A stretch of DNA of 57,486 bases from Bacteroides cellulosilyticus DSM 14838 (GTDB taxonomy: Bacteria > Bacteroidota > Bacteroidia > Bacteroidales > Bacteroidaceae). Of this stretch, positions 17,957-28,382 are shown one piece after another. The position numbers and the translations under genes are program-made. The DNA is taken from contig NZ_EQ973490.1 of NCBI RefSeq assembly GCF_000158035.1, positions 991,490-1,048,975 of the forward strand, written 5' to 3'. Numbering within the stretch: position 1 is the first letter of the stretch; each line of letters opens with the position of its first letter. The notes under the pieces were generated by a model. It made no database searches and was not told the DNA's origin. It saw only the letters and a list, made by a program, of their open reading frames with translations.

Positions 17957-19471
17957 ATGAAGAAGAAGCATTTATTCAATGCCGCCCTACTCTGGGCATT
18001 CTTATCACTGACTTTATGGACTACAGGATGTAGCGACGATGATGGCTATCCTGATGTGGACGGACAGGCACCTTCCATAGAAATGACACTTGAACACATT
18101 CAGACTGCAAATGGTCGCACATTTACACTGGAAGGAACGATTAAAGATGCTGATGGTATTTCAACCATTCAACTGCAATGTGCCGACCTGAACCTCAACA
18201 AAACAATCGATTTGATCGAGATTTATGAGAAACCTCTCGAAACTTACGAATTGAGCTACGACTTCAAAATTCAACCAGATGAAATCGGTGAGCAGTTCAC
18301 CGTAAAAGTTACCGTAACCGATGTAGGCGGACGTACTGTTTCACGAGATGTACTTGTAACGTTGGACGGAGACTTTGAAGATCCAGTATTCGTTATTGCA
18401 CCCGAAAAGGGTGGTATGGTCACCGTATTGCTGAGAGAAGGTGAAATCCCTACACTCAACATGAATATCTCGATAACTGACGACCGCGGATTGGATTATC
18501 TATTGGTAAATATCGAAGGCATCGAAGGATATGAAAACCTGAAAATAGATGCTGATGGTGAAAAAGCTTTTGAGCACTCATTCAACATCACAATGCCTAA
18601 TGAAAAGAAGGACTATCCGATGACACTTACTGCTGTCGACAAGACAGGAAAAAGCACAATGATAGAATGTACCGTATCTGTAACCGATGTGCAGGATTTC
18701 GAAAAGATGTATCTGGCAGACGTAGCTACCGAAGCAGAACTAAACAGCGATGTATTCGGCGTACCGATGCGCATAGACCATGTGGGCGAATTCCAATATC
18801 AAGCTCTCTATTATTGCCAGAAAGCTAATACGGAAATCTTCTTCTTACCGCAAAAGACAAGTTTTTCTCCTGTTTGTTATGGTATTGATCCGACAGATGA
18901 AGCCATGCTGACCGATGATCCGGCACTGGCTAAACCAATTGTACTGACAGAAGCTAATGTATACTATAAAATCAATATCAATATCTTGCTGAAGACGTAT
19001 GAAATGGAAACTTATTCACTTGCAGAAGCTGTAGACCCATGGCCTGCAAGCATGAAATACGGCTTACCTACCATGGATAAATGGAACAACAACAGCGGTG
19101 AGATGATGGACTTTACGTTCGGTCTGACATCTGACAATCCTACCGGAGTAGTCTCTTTCAAACAAGATGCCACTAACCCGCACTTGTTCTACAATGAGCC
19201 TATGTCACTGACAGCAGGAGAGTCAATGAACTTCATTATTCACAACTATCACACAGACCAATGGTGGAACTTTGTTCGCTGGTGCAGCGATACTGAAGAA
19301 GAGCCTGAAATATTCGGCTATTACACCGGAAGTGCATTTAAAAATTCCAATTACACCGGTCCCACTACAACACAAGATGTATGGTCTAAACCCAAAGTAA
19401 CTGTAACCGGCACCTATCAATTCTGGTTTGATTCCCACCTGGGTAGAGCGAAATTAGTACGAGTAAATTAA
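17957..19471 (+). CDS. Ig-like surface lipoprotein, candidate glycan-binding protein of PUL 2
   Basis: This is a 504-residue lipoprotein (WTTGCSDDD lipobox). Two Ig/cadherin-like beta domains follow (about 35-135 and 140-245; both end in VTVTDV or VSVTDV strands). The C-terminal region, about 250-504, is rich in aromatic residues (HTDQWWNFVRW) and could carry a carbohydrate-binding surface. It is the first gene of the operon, 19 bp before susC, the usual place for a SusE-like or other surface glycan-binding protein. No enzyme motif is seen. The binding role is inferred from position and architecture. Confidence 0.8.
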   Translation: MKKKHLFNAALLWAFLSLTLWTTGCSDDDGYPDVDGQAPSIEMTLEHIQTANGRTFTLEGTIKDADGISTIQLQCADLNLNKTIDLIEIYEKPLETYELSYDFKIQPDEIGEQFTVKVTVTDVGGRTVSRDVLVTLDGDFEDPVFVIAPEKGGMVTVLLREGEIPTLNMNISITDDRGLDYLLVNIEGIEGYENLKIDADGEKAFEHSFNITMPNEKKDYPMTLTAVDKTGKSTMIECTVSVTDVQDFEKMYLADVATEAELNSDVFGVPMRIDHVGEFQYQALYYCQKANTEIFFLPQKTSFSPVCYGIDPTDEAMLTDDPALAKPIVLTEANVYYKININILLKTYEMETYSLAEAVDPWPASMKYGLPTMDKWNNNSGEMMDFTFGLTSDNPTGVVSFKQDATNPHLFYNEPMSLTAGESMNFIIHNYHTDQWWNFVRWCSDTEEEPEIFGYYTGSAFKNSNYTGPTTTQDVWSKPKVTVTGTYQFWFDSHLGRAKLVRVN

Positions 19472-19490
19472 CCTAATAATAGTCTGACAA

Positions 19491-22400
19491 ATGAGAAAGC
19501 AACTATTAATTGCATGTCTTTTGTTACTGTCAATATGCAGCTATGCACAACAGATAACAGTAAAAGGTATAGTGACTTCAGCTACCGATAAGGAACCCTT
19601 AATCGGAGCTACAATTCAAGTGAAAGGCAGTGGAACAGGCACCATCACAGGCATCGATGGTGATTATACACTGATGAATGTTCCTGCAAACGCTATACTT
19701 GTGTATTCTACCATCGGTTACCAGACACAAGAAATCAAAGTAAACGGACAGACCACCATCAACGTTGTGTTGTCGGAATCTGCCGAACTACTGGACGAAG
19801 TGGTGGTTATCGGATATGGTGCCGTGAAAAAGAGCGACCTGACCAGTTCCATCGCTACAGTGAAAGGCGATGAAATCACCGAAACTGTAACCGGTAATGC
19901 TATGGACGCCTTGCAAGGTAAGATCAACGGTGTACAGGTAACCAGCGGTGGTGGTCCGGGTACACAACCTAAAGTATTGATCCGTGGTGTAACTACAGTT
20001 AACGGAACCGATCCGCTCTACGTGGTAGATGGTATGCCGGTAGGTACGAACATCAACTTCCTAAACAGTAATGATATCCAGTCCATGGAAGTTCTAAAGG
20101 ATGCTTCTGCGGCTGCTATCTACGGTACGCGTGCCTCTAACGGTGTGATCCTGATTACTACCAAGAAAGGTATTGCCGGAAAAACAAATATCAGTTTCAG
20201 TGCATCGGCAGGTTTCCAAACGTTGGCTAAACCCAAGATGGCCAATGCTGCCGAATACAAAGAAGTGTTCAATACCCGCTATACAAATGATGGAGGTACC
20301 TCTATCTGGAATGACACCGGTGCCACTACCAATCCGAATGGTACTGACTGGTGGGATGAGGTAATCAATAAGACTGCTTTAGTACAGAATTACTCACTCA
20401 ACATCTCCGGTGGTAATGACAAATTGGTTTATAATCTTAGCTTAGGTTATTTCCGTAATAATTCACAATACGACTACGGATACTGGGATAAAATCAATGC
20501 ACGTCTCAATACGGAATATACCTTCAACAAATACGTAAAAATGGGTTTTGACATTGCACCGCGCGTAGAATCATGGGATGATACTCCCAACCTTTTCTCA
20601 GCTGCTATGTCCATGGATCCGACAACTCCTGTATTTAAACCACAAGATCAATGGGTGGACAATGAGTTTAACAACTATCAGCGTTCTTACAACAATCAGG
20701 AATGGAACCCAGCCGGTTCGTTGTCACGCCAGAATGGACATTCACGTGAAATGGGTGCCATTGTAAACACCTATTTACAAGTAAATCCGATTGAAAAGCT
20801 TACCTTACGTACACAATTCGGAGCTAATGCCCACTTCCGTCGCTCGGATGGATTCACACCCGAATTCTATATCGACGCTTTGGAACAATCTACATTGAGT
20901 AATGTATCCCGTGAGATGCAAGAATGGCTCGACTGGAACTGGACCAATACTGCAACTTATTCTGACACTTTTGCTTCAAAGCATAACCTCAATATAATGG
21001 GTGGTTTCACAGCAGAACGTTTTGCATGGTTCCAGACCAAGGCTTCACGCGACGATGTGCCCAACAATATGGACATCATGCAGGAAGTAAATGCCGGTAC
21101 ACAGAATCAGAAAGGTGACGGTACTACCACCTACAACACGTTGATATCATACTTGGGACGTATCATGTATAACTATGACAACCGTTACTATGTGACAGCA
21201 TCTATCCGTGCCGATGGTTCTTCCCGCTTCCCCAAAGGAAACAAATATGCTATCTTCCCCGCGGTATCTGCTTCATGGCGCATCATCAGCGAAAGCTTTA
21301 TGCAAGACCAGAAGGTATTCAGCAATCTGAAACTACGTGGTGGTTGGGGTCGTGTAGGTAACCAGAACATCGACAACGATGCTACTCTTACCCTACTGGG
21401 ACAAGCTGACTATGTATTTGGTTCAACTCCCGTCCGTGTACCCGGTACCATGATATCAGGCGTAGGAAACAATCAACTGCAATGGGAAACAGTGGAAGAC
21501 TGGAACGTAGGTGTGGACATGTCATTCCTAAACTCCCGCCTAGGTGTAACTTTTGAATATTTCCAAAAGAAATCCAGCAACATGCTCTATCAGAAACAGA
21601 ATATCTTCGCTATCGGTTATCCCGATTGGAACAGCACTGTATGGATGAACATCGGTAGTATGAAAGCCAGCGGTTGGGAATTAAGCCTGAACTGGCAGGA
21701 TAAAGTATCTGATTTCTCTTACAATGTAGGTGTAAACCTTTCAGCTGTGAAAAACAGAGCTATCAAATTCTCTGGAGACGGACCTATTCAGACTGGTGGG
21801 TTCAATAGTGATCAGATCATCCGTAACGAAGACGGTGGTTTAATTTCACGGTTCTACGGATACGTGGCAGATGGTATCTTCCAAAACTGGAGCGAGGTAT
21901 ATGCTCATACCAACGAGCATGGAAAATTGATACAGGATAAAGCACAGCCAGGTGATATCCGCTTCAAGGACTTGAATCATGACGGTGTACTGGACGAAAA
22001 CGATAAGACATGGATCGGTAACCCTTATCCAGACCTTATGGTAGGTTTGAATCTGGGCTTCAATTACAAGAACTTCGACTTCACAGCCAACTTCTACGGA
22101 ACACTCGGCAACGATATCTTTAATAAAACCAAAGGATTATATTCCGGGGTAAGCGGGCAGAACGTATGGGCAGGCACACTGGAAAAAGCATGGCATGGCG
22201 AAGGTACCAGCAATGACATTCCACGCTTGTCATACAACGACCTGAACCAGAACTATACACGCGTATCCAGCTTCTTTGTAGAAGACGGTTCATACATGCG
22301 ATGCAAACTGCTTCAGATAGGTTATACTCTTCCCAAGAAGCTGTTGCGCGGAACAGAGTTGCGTCTTTATTTCTCAGCACAGAATCCGTTCACTATCACC

Positions 22401-22529
22401 GGTTATTCAGGTATGGACCCCGAACGTCCGCAGATTGGTAATGATGGAAGTGTAATCGAAACAGGTATCGATGGCATTGCCTATCCCAACCCACGTACAT
22501 TCTTGTTTGGTATTGACTTTAAATTTTAA
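19491..22529 (+). CDS. SusC-like TonB-dependent outer-membrane transporter (PUL 2)
   Basis: This 1012-residue SusC-family importer has a signal peptide ending at SYAQQ. A carboxypeptidase-regulatory-like domain (VKGIVTSATDKEPLIGATIQ, about 22-105), a TonB box (DEVVVIGYG) and a plug with the SusC motif (MEVLKDASAAAIYGTRASNG) follow. The barrel runs to the terminal aromatic strand (FLFGIDFKF). The gene is tightly packed between the Ig-like lipoprotein and SusD genes, so all three should be co-transcribed and assemble into one import complex. There is no truncation or odd residue in the signature motifs. Confidence 0.96.
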   Translation: MRKQLLIACLLLLSICSYAQQITVKGIVTSATDKEPLIGATIQVKGSGTGTITGIDGDYTLMNVPANAILVYSTIGYQTQEIKVNGQTTINVVLSESAELLDEVVVIGYGAVKKSDLTSSIATVKGDEITETVTGNAMDALQGKINGVQVTSGGGPGTQPKVLIRGVTTVNGTDPLYVVDGMPVGTNINFLNSNDIQSMEVLKDASAAAIYGTRASNGVILITTKKGIAGKTNISFSASAGFQTLAKPKMANAAEYKEVFNTRYTNDGGTSIWNDTGATTNPNGTDWWDEVINKTALVQNYSLNISGGNDKLVYNLSLGYFRNNSQYDYGYWDKINARLNTEYTFNKYVKMGFDIAPRVESWDDTPNLFSAAMSMDPTTPVFKPQDQWVDNEFNNYQRSYNNQEWNPAGSLSRQNGHSREMGAIVNTYLQVNPIEKLTLRTQFGANAHFRRSDGFTPEFYIDALEQSTLSNVSREMQEWLDWNWTNTATYSDTFASKHNLNIMGGFTAERFAWFQTKASRDDVPNNMDIMQEVNAGTQNQKGDGTTTYNTLISYLGRIMYNYDNRYYVTASIRADGSSRFPKGNKYAIFPAVSASWRIISESFMQDQKVFSNLKLRGGWGRVGNQNIDNDATLTLLGQADYVFGSTPVRVPGTMISGVGNNQLQWETVEDWNVGVDMSFLNSRLGVTFEYFQKKSSNMLYQKQNIFAIGYPDWNSTVWMNIGSMKASGWELSLNWQDKVSDFSYNVGVNLSAVKNRAIKFSGDGPIQTGGFNSDQIIRNEDGGLISRFYGYVADGIFQNWSEVYAHTNEHGKLIQDKAQPGDIRFKDLNHDGVLDENDKTWIGNPYPDLMVGLNLGFNYKNFDFTANFYGTLGNDIFNKTKGLYSGVSGQNVWAGTLEKAWHGEGTSNDIPRLSYNDLNQNYTRVSSFFVEDGSYMRCKLLQIGYTLPKKLLRGTELRLYFSAQNPFTITGYSGMDPERPQIGNDGSVIETGIDGIAYPNPRTFLFGIDFKF

Positions 22530-22541
22530 TCCTTGATAACA

Positions 22542-24200
22542 ATGAAACAGATATTAGCAATATTGACATTGATTGCCTCGCTGACATTCACCTCTTGCGA
22601 GGACTTCCTGACCGAGGAAGTGCGTGGGCAACAAAATCTCGACACCTATTTCCAAAGTGTAGAGGAAGCCGAGTCATTCATCACCGGTTGCTACCAGGCC
22701 ATCACTTTCGGTGGTTGGTGGAACATCAATACGGTATGGTTACTTTCCGAAATGTGCAGCGATGACGGTTGGATGGGAAATACAACCCAAAGCCAGAGTG
22801 ATTATATCTCTTTAGCACATTATCAGGGTACAGGACAGAGCAACGGAGCCATCTCAAACTTCTGGCAATACCGTTATAAAGGCATCTTACGCTGCAACGT
22901 AGCCGTAGAACGCATCTCACAATCCGAATTCTCGGACGAAGACATGAAGAACCGCCTGATAGGCGAAGCCCGCTTCCTGCGTGGATATTTCTACTTCGAA
23001 CTGGTAAGAAACTTCGGCGGTGTACCTCTCGTTACAAGCTTCCTGTTGCCCGAGGAGATACAAGGCATTACCCGCGCTTCTGCCGAAGATGTATATAAGT
23101 TCATCGAAGATGATCTGAAAGCTGCCGCCGACGCGTTGCCAAAACGTAGTGAATATGCTGCCACCGATATGGGGCGTGCTACCAGTGGTGCAGCCTTAGG
23201 CCTGCTAGGTAAAGTTTACCTTTATCAGGAAAAGTGGCAAGAAGCACATGATGTATTGGAAACCGTTATCGACAGCAAAGAGTACGAACTGCTTGATAAC
23301 TTCGGTGACGTATGGAGTGTTGACCACAACAACAGTAAAGAGAGTCTGTTTGAAGTACAGTATATGTACGACGGTACTTATTCATTAGGTGGTTCACTGA
23401 CAATAATCACCGGTGCACGTAATGGTCCCGGCGACGGATGGTCTTGGGGTCAGCCTACTGCCAACCTCGAACAGGCTTACATTGACGCAGGTGATACCGA
23501 ACGCCTTCGCTGGACTATCATCAAAACCGGATGTACCGAGATTGCCGGTGAAGATAACTTCGATAAGTTCATTGAAAATAGCAAAGACATGGCTAATTAC
23601 AAGACTTATATCGAGAAGTATGGTTGGGATCCGGATTGCTATATAATTGACCCTGCACAACATAAATCGGCACGTATCGTCCGCAAATATTTCGTACCTA
23701 TCGAAAAGCGTCCGGAAGTGTACAATACAGACAAGATTCCTTTGGATCACCGCATCTTGCGCTATGCCGATGTATTGCTGATGTATGCCGAAGCCTGCAA
23801 CGAACTGGGTGATGACGCTACAGCACGTAAATACCTCAATGAAGTACGTAACCGCGTAAACCTGGAGGATGTAAAATCAAGCGGCAACGATCTCCGCAAA
23901 GATATCCGTCTGGAACGTCGCCTGGAATTAGCATGGGAGCAAAATCGCTTGTATGACATCCGCCGCTGGACCGACGACAATGGCAAGAAGGTGATTTCCA
24001 ATCTGCTGGGAACCAATGGTACTTTCGTTAAGTATAACACAGATGCCGCTACCCGCGACCTCTATGAATGGGAGAACCAGGGCGAAGCAAGTAATAAAGG
24101 TGCTGGCTTTGATGAAAACCGCGACATGGTATTCCCCATTCCTTTGTATGAAATCACAATGTCTAATGGTTCTATCGTTCAGAATCCGGGTTGGAATTAA
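22542..24200 (+). CDS. SusD-like glycan-binding lipoprotein (PUL 2)
   Basis: This is a 552-residue lipoprotein partner of the preceding SusC. The start is the ATG at 22542; an upstream TTG at 22533 adds only three residues and is less likely. The lipobox is FTSCEDFL, followed by the helical SusD fold with the ARFLRGYFYFELVRNFGGVPL motif and the C-terminal PIPLYEITMSNGSIVQNPGWN ending. It lies 12 bp after susC. Its stop is followed within about 45 bp by a strong terminator-like hairpin, so susD may be the last gene on many transcripts of this operon. Confidence 0.96.
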   Translation: MKQILAILTLIASLTFTSCEDFLTEEVRGQQNLDTYFQSVEEAESFITGCYQAITFGGWWNINTVWLLSEMCSDDGWMGNTTQSQSDYISLAHYQGTGQSNGAISNFWQYRYKGILRCNVAVERISQSEFSDEDMKNRLIGEARFLRGYFYFELVRNFGGVPLVTSFLLPEEIQGITRASAEDVYKFIEDDLKAAADALPKRSEYAATDMGRATSGAALGLLGKVYLYQEKWQEAHDVLETVIDSKEYELLDNFGDVWSVDHNNSKESLFEVQYMYDGTYSLGGSLTIITGARNGPGDGWSWGQPTANLEQAYIDAGDTERLRWTIIKTGCTEIAGEDNFDKFIENSKDMANYKTYIEKYGWDPDCYIIDPAQHKSARIVRKYFVPIEKRPEVYNTDKIPLDHRILRYADVLLMYAEACNELGDDATARKYLNEVRNRVNLEDVKSSGNDLRKDIRLERRLELAWEQNRLYDIRRWTDDNGKKVISNLLGTNGTFVKYNTDAATRDLYEWENQGEASNKGAGFDENRDMVFPIPLYEITMSNGSIVQNPGWN

Positions 24201-24245
24201 CCCCGGTGAATGTCTAAATAGAATTCTTCAATAGGTCTTTATACT

Positions 24246-24291
24246 CTGTCGCGGATAGTTTCATAATAGATTATCCGCGACAGTCTTTTTT
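24246..24291 (+). terminator. Intrinsic terminator between susD and the PUL 2 enzyme genes
   Basis: A perfect 12-bp stem (24246-24257 with 24272-24283, CTGTCGCGGATA) with a 14-nt loop is followed by TCTTTTTT (24284-24291). It lies 17 bp before the next gene, and I see no promoter in between. It should attenuate transcription into the hydrolase genes. Confidence 0.8.
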
Positions 24292-24307
24292 AAACCATCG
24301 AATATTT

Positions 24308-25915
24308 ATGAAGCTAAAATATTATTTCACTCTGCTGTCCCTGCTTTCCTTTATGGCTTGCAGTGACGATTCTCCTTCTACACCCGATACTCCCGATCAA
24401 CCGGATGTACCGAATAGTGTAGAGAAACTAGTCACCATTAATGCCGGAAAAACCTATCAGACTATCACAGGATTCGGTGCATCAGACTGCTGGAATCCTT
24501 CCTATGTAGGTAAATACTGGACCAACAGCCGTGAGAAAATCACCGAATTACTCTTCTCTTCCGAAATTCAGGCAGGAAGCCCCAAAGGTATCGGTCTCTC
24601 CATGTGGCGTGTAAACCTTGGCGGTGGAACTGCCGAACAAGGTGATGCAAGCGGCATTACCGATAAATCCCGTCGCGCAGAGTCATACCTGACAAACGAC
24701 TTGACCCTTGACTGGAATCGTTGCGAAGGGCAACGTTATTTCCTGAACCGTGCTAAAGAGTTCGGTTGCGAAAGTATCGTCCTTTTCAGCAATACACCAC
24801 CCGTACAATATACACAGAACGGCAAAGGTTTCTCCAACCAAGGAGGAGTATCAAACCTGAAAAACGATTGCTACGATGACTTTGCCGCTTACATGGGCGA
24901 TGTAGCTCAATACTACATAGATAAAGGTTATCCTGTGACGCACATCTCACCGGTCAACGAACCGCAATACAACTGGGATGGAGGACAAGAAGGAAGCGGC
25001 TGGACCAATGACGAAGTTGCCAGATTGGCCCGCGAACTGGATGATGCCTTAACCGAACGTAATTTGTCTACCGATATCCTGCTCGGTGAATCGGGCGATT
25101 GGGAATACTTATATAAGACCAAAGACGATGCCAATCGCAGTAACGTTATGTCTGCCTTTTTCACCCCCGGCTCGTCAGCTTATGTAGGTAACTTAAATCA
25201 TGTAAAGAAACTAATCTGCGGTCATAGCTATTGGACCGATGGTACTTGGGACGGTATGCGCAGCGTACGTAAGCAAGTGGCACAAGCAGCAACGCAATAT
25301 GGTGTAGATGTATGGCAAAGTGAATGGAGCATGCTGGGAGACAACTACAGCAACACAGAATTTGTAGGATATGACAATGCTACAGAAATGGATATCGCAT
25401 TTTATATGTCGAGAGTGATACACAATGACCTTACCGTAGCAGGAGTATCTTCATGGAGCTACTGGACTTCCATGGACGTAGCCCGTTGGGGACATAAAAA
25501 CCGTTTTCTTCTGATATCCCTCGTACCTGGTGGAGGAATCAACAACAACAATGACAACATAGAAAAAGAAGGTACTTTCCAACCCACTGCCACCCTTTGG
25601 GTATTGGGTAATTATAGTCTGTTCATCCGCCCCGGATACCAACGTATCAACATGCAACTGACCGAATCGCTCAACTTCTTTGGATCTGCATGGCTATCCC
25701 CGCAAGGAGATAAAATAGTAGCCGTCTTCACCAATATGTCCAGCAAGAATGTCCGCCTAAGCGAAACTCATGAAGGATGGAGCAACGAAGCTACGTCAAT
25801 CCGGACCTACACCACTACCAATAGCAAAAAACTGACAGAAGCCACCGTATCTGCCGGAGAATCTGTACTTTTGGAAGCGGAAAGTGTAACCACAGTAGTG
25901 TATAATCTAAAATAA
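24308..25915 (+). CDS. GH30 family glycoside hydrolase, surface lipoprotein (PUL 2)
   Basis: This is a 535-residue lipoprotein (FMACSDDSPS lipobox with a PDTPDQPD linker), so it is probably displayed on the cell surface as an initial cleaving enzyme. The GH30 barrel begins near ITGFGASDCW. Catalytic residues are acid/base Glu218 in PVNEPQYNW and nucleophile Glu339 in VWQSEWSM. A beta domain at about 435-535 ends the protein. The GIGLSMWRVNLGGG motif resembles endo-beta-1,6-galactanase-type GH30 members, so a beta-1,6-galactan substrate is a reasonable but unproven guess. It is about 30-35% similar in pattern to the second GH30 of this operon and much less like the PUL 1 GH30; the figures are by eye. 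Confidence 0.9.
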   Translation: MKLKYYFTLLSLLSFMACSDDSPSTPDTPDQPDVPNSVEKLVTINAGKTYQTITGFGASDCWNPSYVGKYWTNSREKITELLFSSEIQAGSPKGIGLSMWRVNLGGGTAEQGDASGITDKSRRAESYLTNDLTLDWNRCEGQRYFLNRAKEFGCESIVLFSNTPPVQYTQNGKGFSNQGGVSNLKNDCYDDFAAYMGDVAQYYIDKGYPVTHISPVNEPQYNWDGGQEGSGWTNDEVARLARELDDALTERNLSTDILLGESGDWEYLYKTKDDANRSNVMSAFFTPGSSAYVGNLNHVKKLICGHSYWTDGTWDGMRSVRKQVAQAATQYGVDVWQSEWSMLGDNYSNTEFVGYDNATEMDIAFYMSRVIHNDLTVAGVSSWSYWTSMDVARWGHKNRFLLISLVPGGGINNNNDNIEKEGTFQPTATLWVLGNYSLFIRPGYQRINMQLTESLNFFGSAWLSPQGDKIVAVFTNMSSKNVRLSETHEGWSNEATSIRTYTTTNSKKLTEATVSAGESVLLEAESVTTVVYNLK

Positions 25916-25924
25916 TCATCCAAA

Positions 25925-28360
25925 ATGAAAAACGCTATATTCACGCTGACTGTATTCATGACAGCCCTGCTCACCGGCCTTCCGGCACAGGCGCAGGTTT
26001 CATTTGGTAATGCCACCAAATTCAATGAAGATTGGCTCTTCCGGCTGACCGATGACTCAACCATTGTAAATCCCGCCTTCAATGACAGCGAATGGCGCAA
26101 ACTCAGATTGCCGCATGATTGGTCTATTGAAGGACAACTTTCACCTTCTTTAGCAAGCTGTACCGGCTATTTACCTGGCGGAATCGGCTGGTATCGCAAA
26201 CATTTCAAGATCACGGATGACGCTCCACGCCATTATATCTATTTCGAAGGAGTATACAATCGCAGTGAAGTCTATTTAAACGGACATCTGCTTGGCAAAC
26301 GCCCTAACGGTTATATCTCATTTCTCTACGACATGACTCCTTATCTGAAAGAGGGGGACAACGTGTTAAGTGTACGTGTGGACCATAGCCGCTATGCTGA
26401 TTCCCGTTGGTATACAGGATCGGGCATATATCGTGACGTATGGCTAATTGCCGCTCCTGAAATACGCCTGGCACAATGGGGCACAGGTTGGCATGCCACT
26501 TCTCTGACCAACCGACAGGCTACCATAGCCGTCGATATGGAAGTACAGAAACACATAGCAACCAACGACAGACTTGAACTTTCAGCTACACTATACGATG
26601 CTGCCGGCAAACAAGTAGCGCAACGCCGCACTCGTGTTTCTGACGGTAAAGAAGGTATTACTAAAGAAAATCTCACACTGAAAATAACTAACCCTCACCG
26701 TTGGAATCTGGACGATCCTTACCTTTATACACTAAAAACGGAATTGCTCAGCAATGGACAACGTATCGATGGATGTGAGACTAAAGTAGGACTCCGTACA
26801 CTGAAGTTTGACCCTAATAAAGGATTTGCGCTCAATGACAACTGGATGAAGGTCAAGGGTGTATGCCTGCATCATGATGCCGGTGTACTCGGCGCTGTAG
26901 TACCTCCGGAAGTATGGGAGCGCCGTTTAAACAATTTGAAAGAAATAGGTGTAAATGCCATCCGCATGAGCCACAATCCACAGGCTCCCGTTGTATATGA
27001 CCTATGCGACCGACTGGGACTTCTCATCATGGATGAAGCATCCGATGAATGGGAATTCCCGAAACGTAAATGGGTGAAAGGCTGGAATAAGGGGGAACCC
27101 GCCTATGACGGTTCTTTCGATTTCTTCGAAGAATGGATTGAACAGGATGTAACCGATATGGTACGTCGCGACCGCAATCATCCTTCCATTTTCATGTGGA
27201 GTATTGGTAATGAAGTAGATTATCCGAATGATCCTTACTCGCATCCTATTCTTGACGGATCAACCATCAATCAACCCATGTTTGGCGGTTACAAACCGGA
27301 TGCTCCTGATGCCATGCGTATCGGAAAGATAGCCAAACGACTGGCTGCATGCGTCCGTGCTGTCGATACGTCACGCCCCGTAACGGGAGCACTGGCAGGA
27401 GTTGTTATGTCCAATCAAACAGAATATCCCGAAGCCATCGATGTAGTAGGATACAACTATACTGAAAACCGCTATGATGAAGATCATGCCACCTATCCCA
27501 ACCGTGTCATTTATGGTAGCGAAAACGGTTCCGGTCTTGAAGCCTGGTATGCCGTAAAGGATAAAGAATTCATCTTCGGACAATTCATCTGGACGGGTAC
27601 CGACTACCTTGGTGAATCGGGTGCATGGCCCTCACGCGGACTATATACCGGATTGCTCGACTTTGGTAGTTTCCCCAAACCCCGCGGACACTTCCGTGCT
27701 TCCTTATGGTGCGAAAAACCGGTTACTTATGTGGGTACTTATCCCATACCGGATCGTTTCAAAAACTCCCGGCGTACCTTCCTGTCACCCGATGCATGGG
27801 ATATATGGAACTATGATCCCGGTCAGGAAATACGTGTAGTCTGCTATACCAATGCCCCACAAGCACGTCTGTTACTTGATGGAAAAGTGCTAGGTGAGAT
27901 GAAAACCTATGATGAAAAGACAGGTATCATCTACTGGGATATTCCCTATCGGGCGGGTGAATTGAAAGCCGAAGGTTGCGATAAAGACGGAAATATATTG
28001 TCCAGCTATTCCATCAAAACCTCCGGTCGCCCCTACGCTCTCCGTGTAAGTGCCGATCGTACCAATCTATCTTGCAACCGCGCTACAGCGCATCTCATTG
28101 TAGAAGTGATAGATGAAAAGGGTGTCGTAGTGAAATTAGGCGATAATGACATTACTTGTACCATCGAAGGTCCGGCACATTTACTGGGACTCGAAGGTTC
28201 CGATAACAGCGACATGAGTGACTACACCGATAATCGCCATCGTGCCTTCCACGGACGTCTACTTACCTACATACAGACCACGGGTGAGAAAGGTCAGATT
28301 CGCGTAAAGTTTACTTCACCACTTTTACAAGGAACAGAGATTGTCTTGAATGCTAAATAA
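25925..28360 (+). CDS. GH2 family glycoside hydrolase (beta-galactosidase-like, PUL 2)
   Basis: This is an 811-residue exo-acting beta-glycosidase with a cleavable signal peptide ending at AQAQ and no lipobox, so it is probably periplasmic. Domain order is an N-terminal jelly-roll sugar-binding domain (about 25-190, with the RLPHDWSIEG motif), an Ig-like domain (about 195-290), the catalytic barrel (about 295-600), and C-terminal Ig-like domains (DUF4982/GH2C-like, about 615-811). The acid/base is Glu430 in SIGNEVD and the nucleophile is Glu533 in YGSENG. GH2 specificity includes beta-galactosidase, beta-glucuronidase and others; the domain set favours beta-galactosidase. It likely trims oligosaccharides released by the GH30 pair. 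The GH30 open frame that follows overlaps its end, but the real start is after the stop. Confidence 0.92.
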   Translation: MKNAIFTLTVFMTALLTGLPAQAQVSFGNATKFNEDWLFRLTDDSTIVNPAFNDSEWRKLRLPHDWSIEGQLSPSLASCTGYLPGGIGWYRKHFKITDDAPRHYIYFEGVYNRSEVYLNGHLLGKRPNGYISFLYDMTPYLKEGDNVLSVRVDHSRYADSRWYTGSGIYRDVWLIAAPEIRLAQWGTGWHATSLTNRQATIAVDMEVQKHIATNDRLELSATLYDAAGKQVAQRRTRVSDGKEGITKENLTLKITNPHRWNLDDPYLYTLKTELLSNGQRIDGCETKVGLRTLKFDPNKGFALNDNWMKVKGVCLHHDAGVLGAVVPPEVWERRLNNLKEIGVNAIRMSHNPQAPVVYDLCDRLGLLIMDEASDEWEFPKRKWVKGWNKGEPAYDGSFDFFEEWIEQDVTDMVRRDRNHPSIFMWSIGNEVDYPNDPYSHPILDGSTINQPMFGGYKPDAPDAMRIGKIAKRLAACVRAVDTSRPVTGALAGVVMSNQTEYPEAIDVVGYNYTENRYDEDHATYPNRVIYGSENGSGLEAWYAVKDKEFIFGQFIWTGTDYLGESGAWPSRGLYTGLLDFGSFPKPRGHFRASLWCEKPVTYVGTYPIPDRFKNSRRTFLSPDAWDIWNYDPGQEIRVVCYTNAPQARLLLDGKVLGEMKTYDEKTGIIYWDIPYRAGELKAEGCDKDGNILSSYSIKTSGRPYALRVSADRTNLSCNRATAHLIVEVIDEKGVVVKLGDNDITCTIEGPAHLLGLEGSDNSDMSDYTDNRHRAFHGRLLTYIQTTGEKGQIRVKFTSPLLQGTEIVLNAK

Positions 28361-28382
28361 CCCTCTAAAAACAAATATTTAT

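Noticed and set aside
28350..28382. Upstream ATG for the last GH30 gene
   Set aside because: It lies in the GH2 gene and would place 11 polar residues before an otherwise ideal lipoprotein signal peptide.
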